Assembly (NCBI GenBank): GCA_037013685.1
Contig: CM072893.1
Span: 18,929,736 to 18,993,735, forward strand
Direction: 5' to 3'
Origin: Acridotheres tristis
Taxonomy: Eukaryota > Chordata > Aves > Passeriformes > Sturnidae
DNA: 64,000 nt
Part shown: piece by piece, positions 48,401 to 59,379 of the stretch
Numbering within the stretch: position 1 is the first letter of the stretch
Layout of the letters: the number at the start of each line of letters is the position of its first letter
Translations under genes and position numbers: made by a program
The notes under the pieces: model-generated
Seen by the model: only the letters and a program-made list of their open reading frames with translations
What the model was told of the DNA's origin: nothing
The model's database searches: none

Positions 48401-49904
48401 CAAAGCCTGTGAATGCACAGGCTGGGAGGCAGCAAACCCAGGGAACAAGCACAGTCCAAAGCTGAGTACAGGGCAGGTGAGGGAAGGAGAGGGGTGGGTT
48501 ATGCCTGGCCAAGTCCTGGAAAGGAACAGTAGCTACGTGATCTGCCAGCTCTGCCAGGGGCAAGTTTGGGATGCAGCCAAGCTTCTCAATACCCTCAGTT
48601 CACTGTGCCATGGAATCTGAAACATGCCCTGCTGGTAATCAAGTGTCATGGGCACTGCCAGCTGTTCAGGCTGTTCAGTTCCTGCCCTCACCTCAAGCTG
48701 GTGACAGGAATGCCAAGACTGAGCTTACCAAGCCTACTTCTAAAAGAGATTATCAGCTCCAGCTTTCTCCCCACCAAGGCTCTGTGTGCCAGCAGGCCAG
48801 TCCAAGTGAGAGAGGGGTTGCTGAGTCTTGTTTACTGCTGTAAAAGGGAAATGTGCTGTACAGCACAAAGCAGGTGATGCATCCACCTTTAAAGTGCTGA
48901 ATGCACTGCCTGGATCTGGTCATTGTGCTGGTTATTAGTGCCTGTTTGGAAACCAAGGGGGAAAGGAGAGTTGTCCTCTTCCATAGAGTGAAAAGGAACC
49001 AGGAGAAGAAAAACCAGGACTGCTCTCCTGAAGTCTTCCTGGGAGGGGAAAGGTTTCTCCCTTGAAAACGTCAGTAGCTGTGTTTCTAAAGATCAAAGCA
49101 AATCATAGGGCTGTGTCTTCAAAGCTCTCCTTCCTCCTCGCTGCTACTGACCATCATTGAGCCAAATCTACAGCCAGTTATGCCTGTCCTGCCCTTGGCC
49201 ATGGATCCATGTGACTTAGTCGTGGATGAGATGGGAACACACCTCCCTGGCAGCAGAAGAAAGCTGGTTTGAAAAGAAAAGTTTCCTGGGAAGAAGGGAC
49301 TGATAAGAGATCTCTGAGAAGGCCAAGACAAAGTCTATTATGTAGCAAAAGGGGTTTGGATGAAAGATGACTTGGAATAGGATGCTTGAGAAAAGAGTAA
49401 GTTGTGAAAACATAAAAGAAAGAACAGCCATAAAGAGAAGGACAGAAGTGAGGAGGGCAGAGAAGGGACATGGGGAACATGAAAGGAGGAATTCAGTATG
49501 GAGAGATACACTGGCATCAACCTGGAAGGCAAGCTGTGCCTGCAGAGATGTTGAGGAGCACACACGGACTGCAGCAGCCCTACTGGTAACATGACAACAC
49601 ACCTTGATGTCCAAAAGTGAAAGCCTCTCAAAAACCACCCAAACACAGACACACCCTTATGCCTGGAGCAAGCTATTTACCAGTGGAAACATACCTGTGG
49701 TTGACTCACAAATAAAGGAGGATGATTTGCTAGATTATTTTTACTATAATAATTAATATCTGTTCTGAAGTAAGATGAGTTCTTGTGAAATTTCTAGGGT
49801 TTCCTGCCAAGCATATAGCACCAACACTGTAGGCACAAAATGGACTTTTCAAATTTTATCATTTTATTCAGTTACTAGTTTCTGAACTAGAGTCCACATA
49901 AGAA

Positions 49905-49975
49905 AAACCTACCCCCCCCACACACAAAAATCCAAACCAAAACAACACAAGCAAACAAAACCCAAAAGAAACCCC
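49905..49975 (+). repeat. A/C-rich low-complexity tract
   Basis: A C-run followed by CACACA and then alternating AAAC, CAAAA and AACC units. It resembles tracts at 183-205, 18304-18355, 43597-43625 and 46464-46500. It may be a decayed tail or a simple repeat. Confidence 0.75.
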
Positions 49976-51387
49976 AGTCACCTTCTTTTGTTTTATATAG
50001 TAACAGACTATCAGGAAGATTTTCCTTTACATCAAGAAAAACATACACATTTCAAACCTCTGTGCTTTTAGCATTAATTGAAATCTTCTATGCAGCCTGC
50101 AGTGTGCATAGGGGGAGATCATCAGCAAAATAGTTTATCAAGTCTGTTTCAAAAGTTGCAGTGATGGAAGCATTAGCCCAAAGTACTAAATCTAAACAGA
50201 CCTGACTTTTGCTTCACATACAAATCATATTAAAGCACAAGTTCACGTCTGGCTAAAAAGAGAAACAAACAAAACTTGGAAATGGAGAAGGGGATGGCTT
50301 TGAAAGATCTTAGACTGGAATTTTCAAAGTTACAGTGCATCATGATTCAGATGCACCATCCCATTAATTTTAATAACTACCTAAATTCCCTAGGAAGCTG
50401 GGAATAACTTCAAAGTTAAATTCTTCTTGTATTTGGATACTTCCTTTAGTTGACCTGGGTTTGTTCTTTCACAGTGAAAGGAGAAGTGAAAAGAGTGTTC
50501 TGAGCTTTCTGCTCAGACAGAGCTCTGCAGGCTCCACTGCCTGAGCTTGCTGTGGCCATCATCACTGCTGCTTTCTCTCCCACACCCTCAGCTCAAGCCC
50601 CCTCAAATGCCATTTGTTTGTCTTGCTGCTGACAGAGATTGCACAGATCGCTTGGGAGAGGACAGTAAATCATAACTATATGACAAGCTGCTTCTGACAA
50701 CAGGTCCCTCTTGTCCTGTTTCTGGAATTTTTTTGGCTTTGTTTTATGTGTTTTTGTGGTCTGAAGTATTCAATCAATCTCTTTGAACCTTTCAGAGCCT
50801 CCCTTTGTGTCTCACTCACACAGTTCTGCAATTACCTGCTGGACTGGGACAGTCCAGAGCTGACAAGTCACTTTTAGCCTGGCTATAGTTACTGTATCAT
50901 CTCACTAGCCAGCTATTCATTAGTTTTCCATATTAAATTTTTATGAACAAAAAAAATATTTGAGCAGCAATTGAAAATGCAGCAAGAGCAAATGCATAAA
51001 ACCTTGAGCTCAACACCTTTCCATCTGCAAAAACATCCTTATAATTCCTGTTATTTTAAACAAGTTCTTCCTCAAAGAAACATAAACACATTAAAACATG
51101 AGAGCTCTGTGAGAGAACCTTGCAGAAGCCTGAGCCTTGCAGGACTGGGGCTTTTTTCACTGTAATTCAGTCTCATTCTGCCCCAATTTTCTTCTCCATG
51201 ACATTGAAATAATAGCAGGGCACATTTCCTTGGTAAAAAACATATTTTTGACAGTTTTTTTCCCATGAAGGATAAAAAGAAAAAAAAGAAGGAAACTTTG
51301 TCTGAAAAGTGAAAGTGGGAGGTTGCAAACTGAAGGGGTGGTTGCTTTAAGCAGCTCTCTAGGTAAAATTAGAAATGAAGAAAGTAC

Positions 51388-51630
51388 TGTCAGCAGATGG
51401 TGAGCAATTATGTTGTGTTATCCCTTTTCTTTCTTGGGGTTTATTGTCAACCTGTTACCTCCCTGTTCATTGCAATTATTATTACTAATCTATTTCAATT
51501 ATTAAACTGCTCTTATCTCAACCCACAGGCTTCCTTTTTTCTGATTTTTCTCCCCATCCCCTTGGGGGATGGAGAGGAGAGCCAGAGAACAGCTCTGTGG
51601 TGTTTAGTTGCCTGCTGGGGTTAAACCACA
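51388..51630 (+). mobile_element. Short ERV-type LTR (passerine-like), probably solo
   Basis: The 3' half carries the features of LTRs common in songbird genomes: GGTGAGCAATTATGTTGTG, CAATTATTAAACTGCTCTTA, TCTCAACCCACAGG, CCCCATCCCCTTGGGGGATG and the terminal GGTGTTTAGTTGCC ... GGGGTTAAACCACA. ATTAAA at 51501-51506 may be its polyadenylation signal. The element can be framed as TG...CA with GTAC on both sides (51384-51387 and 51631-51634), which fits a 4-bp target duplication. At 243 bp it is shorter than the LTRs it resembles, so the 5' half may be deleted. No retroviral coding sequence adjoins it. Confidence 0.75.
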
Positions 51631-51639
51631 GTACTACCC

Positions 51640-54600
51640 TAAAAACAAAATTGAAAGCTACTCTCAGTTCCACCTAAGGAGCATTTGAGAAATATTGTTA
51701 TCAAAACTTACACATACATTTCAGAACCATGATTGTGAGTTAATTTCATTACAATATTTACTGTTGAAGAATCTTTGAAATAGATGAAACATATGGCTTA
51801 CATAGGATTCACATCCTTGAAAGACATTTGTAATGTCAGTCATTTGAAAAGTCTTATCCGATTCCATAACATCGAGCAGTACATTAGTAACATGTGTTTT
51901 ATAATTTTTTCTTCTGTATTAATCACATTAGAAAATGCATGAACATAGTCTTAAGAAAGGGAATAAAAATCTCATGAGCTTAAAAATCCAAGGAAATCAG
52001 AAAGCAGTGACTCTGAAGAGTGAAAAAGGACTTCTAGGCCTAAAGAAACAAAACTGACAAGTTGTAAAGTGCTTTCAATGGAAAATATGAGAAACCTTGA
52101 AACATATGAGAAACATTTTGTTTCTGAATAAATACAGTTAGACACCAATTCACAGTGGCTTCTCTCTTTCCTTAGAAAGGGTTTAATTTTTAAATAATTC
52201 TAAAATAAAATCCCAATTTAAATATTTAAAGCTCCACAAAAATGGTACTGCCCATTTCAGTGAAGACTAAAGCACACCTGGGCATCCCTGGAAATTAGCT
52301 GTTTTTCGAGCAAGATACTTTATCAGAGTAAATACTGCCCCAAGCTATGCAGACATGTAATTTACTGGCAGGACAAACACTTCCAAGGAAGAGCAATAAC
52401 TCCTACAGGGCTACCCACACAGCCAGCACTCCTCCACTAGAGTGTGGATCAACTCAGTAGCAACTCCAGTGCACATATGTGGAATTTTTGTGCTAAAGAG
52501 AAGAGCTTAAATCCCTGAATTCTGTTTAAATCAACAAACACTATAACTATATTAATAGTTCTGTGATGCTCTTCAAAAAATCACCCATGAACCAAACACT
52601 AACAACCCCTCCTGCCAAAAAATAACCAGTTGTATGGCCTAGCAAGTTTTTAGATGCAGTATTTTCTAAAACAATGCTTTCTTTCTCCCCATGCAATAAA
52701 CAATTCAAAATTGTCATCCTTGCATCTAAAGTCTGCTCATCTCAGAAGTTTTAAGTACATCAGAAATCACTGTGCAAAGTGAATTAAAGAAGTTGTCACT
52801 TTAGCTGAGGGCTGTGAAGTTACAGACAAAATGGCACTGGTTTCTATAGGTTGACTTTTCTGAGGCTTGCTACATTACAAGAGCATTGCATTTAGTCCGG
52901 GAGTGGCACTGGAGAAGCCCGAGTTCTCTGAGAAGTAAACTTCCACAGAATTGTTTGTGAACTGAGTTGAGCTCATGGTTAATTATCACTTGGGCAGATG
53001 CCATCCACATTTTGGCCATTAAAACAGCTCAAGTAACAGCATATGCTTCTGGCAGAGGGCCCTGAAGGGTGAGAGGGATACTGCCAGGTTGAAAGTAATC
53101 ACCTTCAGAATCTTAGCTGAAAGCTTGCTATGCAGTTCCCAAAATGTGGGGATCTGCACTCTGCACTGGCACTCTTCTGGAGAGACCCATCTCCCCAGCT
53201 GAAATTATATTCTTCCCTTAAAGCACTGCTGAGCCTCAGCCCTGCCTCCAAGTGTTCAGTGGCTGGTGGGATATGGTTTAGGCACTGCTCTACTGTAGCA
53301 GTCCCTCTTCACACCATGTATTCTACATGTTACACTGAAATAAAACAGCTGGGAAAGCTCCCTTTTCACAGGACAGTGGTGTGAAGCCTTTGGTGCTAAT
53401 TACTATTTCTTAAATGGAACTGTGTTGGCTGAAAATCCCCTGAACTTGAGAGTCAGGAAGCCACAGCTTTCTTTGCCAGGGGAGTCATATAGAGGAAGAA
53501 ACGTGCCTGAACAGAACAGCTGATACAGCTCCAGGCCACCCCTGGAGATTGTATCACCTGAATAAAAGGGGAGCACGGCTGGTAAAGTCTTTTGAGACCA
53601 TAAGCACTTTCTCTGGTTTTAAAAGTTCTGTGTTCTAAAAGATAGGCCTACAGGTGTTCAAATCTTAGCCAGGGTGTGCTGCAAGCCCACAGTGGTTGTG
53701 GTGAGGGCAGTAACAGGATCACTCCTTAGTCTTACAGTTCTCCCCACTCTGGCTGGAAATAAGGAACAGCAGGTCTTTCCACGGCCATCATCCTAAGTAC
53801 TGACAGCAGCTGCAGTCACACAAGGGTCATTTGTCCCAGTGTCTGATTCCTAGCACCAGTCTCCCCACTATCCCAGCTCTGTCCTAGTCCTAGCTCTTTG
53901 TTCTATACCCTATCCACAGCTGTAAAACAGGGGAATTCAGGTCCTACATTTCTCAGGCTTCAGGACCCACCAGCCCAGGGATACTTCAGCATTTAATGAA
54001 CTGCCTTCTCTTTTGACAGACGTGTCTCCAGACAGGACAGTTTTGACTAGGGCAAAGATATTACACATATGTTTTTGATTACCATCCACCTCATCCCAAT
54101 ATATTCTCTGCTCTGCTTTATGCTGTGTTACACAGGGTCAGCTTCTAGATCTACGTGTAACATGACAAATTGTCAGTGACAGGGTGCAAAGCCCCAGACC
54201 AGCAGAAAGGGAGGCCCATGCTGCTTAGATCAGGTGTCCACAGACAGCTACTCACTTGTCACCTAGGTGACATGAGAATAACATGTCAGGTTTCTGCCTG
54301 TTGCAGAGTTTTGATGTTACCTTGATAAAATATTCTTTCTTTACTAGCCGGGATGGCCACAAGTTGTTTCCAAGAGATGTGTCTGTGTCACCATTGCCTT
54401 GATGCTCAAAACCAGCTGGATGCATGGAGAAGCATGAGAGACCTAAAGGTGCTCTGGGATGTGGCAACCACTCACAAACAAATTTGCTGCCACCTACAAG
54501 CCACAGTGGGTGAGCTGCTGAGGATCAGAGCCAGTGCTGATGGTTATGCTGAGAGCATAACCAAGAAAGCTGTGGGCTTTTGTGTTTCCTGCAGATACAT

Positions 54601-57600
54601 GCAGATTAAGGCTCAAACACTGTCAGAAAAGGAAGTGACCACAGAGTTCTCATCCTGCAGATAAGGCTGGGATCCCTCTCCCACTGGAAACATGGGCAGC
54701 TCAGTGTCAATCTCTGGGGATGTTGGGATGCAATCTCTTCTGCTGCACGTTGAGTACCCTCCTCACTGCCTTGGCAGCAGTGTCTGAGCTTGCTTTTACT
54801 TCCAGGTCTGTCACAAGAGGCTGAACCACAAACAAGCTTCAAACTTTACTAAGTTTTCTCTATAGGAAGGGGCATTGTGGAAGTGCTCCCTAACTGCAGA
54901 CACATTCACAGTAGCCATGAGTGATCCAGGACAGCCTTGGTACCACCTTAAGCTGCACCAGCTATATTTGCCTAAAGAAACTGTGTATTACATGAACTCT
55001 GACATATATGTGCTTGCCTTCTCAATTTCTATCACACAAATGGGAAATCTGAGGCACCAAATAATTCTGGGACTTCTTGTAGGTCCTCCAGAAAGTAGAG
55101 AAATATATCTGCCTTTAGAGACCCTCACCCTGTACATTGCCAATGCTATCTGCACCAACTGCACACACCAACCCCAGAAAACAGAGGTGACCTGTAGAAG
55201 GGAAGTGCTAAAAATGAGCTCATTCCAGAGCAGGAAGGGGACAAGGCCAGTGTGCAGAATGAGTTCAAGGGAGTTATTGGAGGGAGGAATAACACAAGGG
55301 ACTGAAGCAGGTGATCTGTCTCCAACTGGGCCACTCTTCAACAAGAAGTATCTCTGCAGTGGGGAAGATTTTTCCTTTCTTTTCTGTGCCGTGGTGCTCA
55401 GCTGCCTCTGCATTTTGCAGGGGCACTCAGCTGAGACTCATCCCAGAGCCCTGCATTCAGAGCACATAAAAGCTCGTGCCTCCCCCTGTGCCTGTGTGTC
55501 ACAACAGTGTCAGCCGTGGCACCGATCAGAAGTGAACTACAGCAGGGCTATTGCACAGCCCCCAGCTCTGCCAGCCTCTGAAAAGAGCTTTAAAAACATG
55601 ACTGAATTAGGTACTTCTACAGGAAAGTAAAGGTTCAATACAGGCTTTATAGATTAGTAATATTTTGCCTGCAAAATAGGGCTCTTGAAAGAGTGCATTT
55701 GACTTGCTCAAAACAATTTATTTAAACTTCTCCAGGCTGAAAGGCTTCTTCTAGTCTTACACAAGCAAGAATCAAAATTTAGCCTGTAGCCTTTCCCTCA
55801 GGACTAGCTGGGCTGCCTGCTGTACATCTGTAACACAGACTATAGCATAGGGGCATTTGGATCTCCTGTAACCCACCACCTGGTAGCTGTTGAAATAATT
55901 CTGTTTCCTTCCATTTACTACTTGCCTTTTTATTTTTTTGTTTTGTTTTTTTAAGAATTCGGGCATCTAGTCAGATTAGGTGGTTCAGAATTTCCAGTGA
56001 AAAAAAAAGCTGCTAGAAATACTGAAATGCTAAAATGCTCTTGGCTGTGTCCTGTCAGACTAAATCCGAACCTCATCAGTTTTCAACAAGTCCCTGCGAA
56101 CACGTTCAATTGATATGAAATCAAACAGACAAGGACATTTTGCTGGAGCCAGTTGGTTTTGCTGAGGGTAAATCCCACCCAGCTCTAAGCCACAGCCCTG
56201 CTCTGCAGCCAGCAGAGCTATTTCAGTCACACAACCAGGCACACACAGATGCCTTCTCTCCTGTTAGGCTGTTCAGTGATGGTTTTTTATAAAATCCTGG
56301 TTGCACATCCTGAATTGTAAACTGTCTTCGGGCAACTTTAATACAGGACTTGCACTTTTTGAGGGATGTTTTGCCTTTGTTTTTAAAGAAAAGGTGACTG
56401 ATCTGGTAAACTGGGAAAGAATAATTTTAAGTTATTAGGTTAGAAAAGAAGCTAGGCTTCTTTTAGCATATAACATGCAATGTTATACATCTACTTGTCC
56501 ACCTAGAATTTACCTGAAAATAGCTGCTACCTTTTGCACAAAATGAGGGTCGGACTTATTTTTCTGAGGGGAGGTACACAGGTAAGAGGAGAGAGACTAC
56601 ATGTGTGTAATTTACAGAACAGAGGCACACAGGACAGAGTACAGTGCTGGGGGTCAGGGCAGGAGAAACACTGACAGCACAGATTTGGGTTTGGGACATG
56701 GCTGGTGCATTACAAAGGGTAATGTGCTCATAGAGTATCCAAGCCACTATCTACCCTCTTGTGTATACTCCACCAGAAGCTCTTTTCCACCTTGCTCCAT
56801 GCCCCAAACACGCAGACCAAGCAGACCATTTGGATCAAAGCAAACCCATCATATGGCAAAGCAAGAGACCCAGCCTGTCAGCAGGGGCTCACCAGCCCCT
56901 CACCACTTAAGAACACCAGGATCCTGCCCCTGCCATGCCCACACAGCTCACAGAAACAGCCACTGCACAAATTTAAGCCCCTGCAGAAGCACATCCCTTG
57001 CCAGAAGCCCTCACAGGTCCCTAGGCTGAACAGAGGGGCAGGTCCCAGCAGGAAGGGTTACCCCATCCAAGGACTTCTAGATACAGAGGAGCAGACTCAA
57101 AGGGCACGTGGATGTGCTTGGGGCTGTAGGTCTGGGACACCCCCTCCCCACAGAGTCCCCTGTGCCCAGGGCAGGGGAAGGGCCCCTTTTCAGCATGTGT
57201 GTGGGCTGAGCAGGATATGGAGACCCCCCAGTCACCACCTGCCCGTAGACACACAGCCTGCACAGCTAGTCCTGTGCCTAAGGGCAATTAAATTCCTCAT
57301 TAGCTGTAATTAGCAGGCACCTGACACCCCTCAGCAGAGGCACAGCAGCAGAGGGGCCTCTCCCTGGCAGGAGAGGGCCAGTGGGAAGTCAGTTTTTGTG
57401 GCCTGTTTTATGAGCTCTGGTATGTCTGAGCTCCCCTGGACTGTGCTGGAGCCTCACTAGAGGCAGCACCTGTGAGCAGGATCCTGATCTGCATCTCATC
57501 ACTCAGCTGGGAATCCCCACTGATTTCTGCAGGTTGTGGGTCAGACCTTGCCTGAATAGGCTGGGAATAACAGCCAGGCAGAGCCTTAGGCTGAGCTGCT

Positions 57601-59290
57601 GCCATCAGCACAGGCTTTTCTGAGGGCTGTGTCTGAGTGCTACTGACTGGACTGAGAGCAGCTCCCATCAGTAATCCCAGCCTTCCTGCTTGGTGCCTCT
57701 GTACTCTAAAACATACAAACCAAAGTCTCCAGAACTCTCCTTCCCTGGATGAGATCTCTTGCCTACCATCCCATCCAGACAAACCTTCCAAGTAGTAGGA
57801 ACTTCACCTCATATTCCCAAGATGGATAAAAGGTTACCTAGGGAAGGGAGACCTGCCTTTTAATCAGAGACGTTATCCATTGCACTTCTTGTCTTCAACG
57901 AGTCAAGGACATCAGGCAATATAATTTTTCCAACTTCACAGTCAGATGGAAAAGGGTTCCTAAGTGGGCCAGTGACCATTTGGTACAACTTACCTGCTTC
58001 AGCATTTGTGGGCGTCAAACTGCTCTGTCTCAACAAGGCTGCTAATGTGTGTGGTCCAAAGGACTTTGATTATTTTTAACTCAAAATTATCCTGGGGATG
58101 AGTGAAACCAGGAGGCAAGGTAAAATCAGAAGAGAGGAAAAACTTGCAAGTTCACACTCTTATTCTTGCTTCACTTTGAATTGATTTTACCTGAGGTTTT
58201 GCTAACTGGGTGCAAGGCTATGGGCTGATGCTCTTCAATTCCCACCCAGTGTTGTGCTGTTTCTCCCTATGACTTCCATGCTCTCACCAGGCTGGTGCTG
58301 CTGCCTGAGTGAGTGCACTGTGACACAAGCAGGAGAAGATGGCAGGGCAGAATGTCACTGGGTGATTGTGCCAGAGCTGCTTGGACAACTTTTCTTTGAA
58401 CAGCCAGTAAGACAAATGTTCATTCTGCTTTTTGCAGCAGAAAGGTTTTGGATCCTCTTAAAAGCCTTTCCCAATCAGCCACCAACCTGTTTATTGTACA
58501 TCCACATCCTTTGATTAGTTCTTAAGCAGCTGGCCTTTGCTTTGCAGTACATGAGCTTCCTACAGGCCTTTATGCATTTATCTTCACAGATAAATGTGAG
58601 GGAAGAGCTACAAACTTCCTTGGACAGAACAGATCTTTTGATGCATGTCTCTTAAATCCTAGGCCAGCCATTAAATCCCTCCAGTGTTTCGTGGTCTCCG
58701 ACTTGTTCTTTAGGTCATTCATTATTTATAGTATGTGTCTGGCTGGATGGTATTTCATTACTGCTGGAGGAGGATGGCAAACACAGAGTCAAGAATCTGT
58801 GTCCTCCTTAGCCTCAGAGACACTGCAGAACTTCAGACTCCTTGAAGCTAATCCCATGCTCTTTTAACTAATTTGTAAACTTTTTCTTTATAGGAAAGGA
58901 TCCATCAGTGTGATATACAGGTCCTATACTGTCAGTTTGTCATATTGAGCCTGCAAGCTGAATGTAGAGAAAAGCTCATAGAAATCACTGTACCATAAAA
59001 AAAGTCATTATTTCTAGTTCACGTATTACCTCCAGTGGTTCTTGCTGCAACTTCACAAGAGTAAAAAGCCCTTCACAATCAGGTTCTTCCCCCAATGCAC
59101 CTACTAGCAAAGTGCCACTATCTATCTTAATAAGTAGCCTGAGCTCTCCAATTCCTATAGTGCAAAGCAATCAAAACCTCTCAGATATTTTTTTGCAGTG
59201 TGCAGCTTTCCACCGCAACTTCTCTAATTTTTTAGTTTCTTTAAATGCAAGCCTCATTTTAAAAAGTCCACAACAAAGGCTTGGAAGGGG
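51640..59290. other. Intergenic DNA, no confident gene
   Basis: It includes the longest AT-balanced open frame in the right half (54917-55630) and a homeodomain/E-box cluster near 57.29 kb, which are treated separately. Otherwise I see no repeats or RNA genes that I recognise. Confidence 0.45.
54917..55630 (+). other. Unrecognised 237-codon open frame, coding status doubtful
   Basis: From the first ATG at 54917 the frame stays open for 237 codons and starts MSDPGQPWYHLKLHQLYLP. It has no signal peptide at the start, one internal hydrophobic stretch (FLFCAVVLSCLCILQ, about residue 165) and scattered cysteines, but no family I know. The GC content is not high enough to make such length trivial. 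A second plus-strand frame lies just upstream (54353-54664, unrelated in sequence). No splice sites, promoter or polyadenylation signal clearly frame them. Chance is the more likely explanation. Confidence 0.12.
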
Positions 59291-59292
59291 AG

Positions 59293-59375
59293 GCAATATC
59301 TTTTATTAGACTAAATTACATAGCTGGAGAAACTAGACAAGCCTTCAGTTAGTGAAGACTAATAAAAGATACTGC
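59293..59375. repeat. Inverted repeat with 20-bp arms
   Basis: The left arm GCAATATCTTTTATTAGACT (59293-59312) and the right arm AGACTAATAAAAGATACTGC (59356-59375) are reverse complements at 18 of 20 positions, with a 43-base loop. The TTTATTAGA..TAATAAAAGAT motif resembles the tail of some old amniote SINEs. The pair may be two fragments of such elements in opposite orientation, or a small foldback. Confidence 0.8.
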
Positions 59376-59379
59376 TTTT

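Larger units (their letters stand above)
44361..51380. other. Intergenic DNA, no gene seen
   Basis: This stretch contains a G-run at 45388-45401, A/C-rich tracts at about 46464-46500 and 49905-49975, and many short overlapping frames of no recognisable family. Near 47478-47499 two TGCTGA half-sites face each other across an AT-rich core. Confidence 0.45.
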
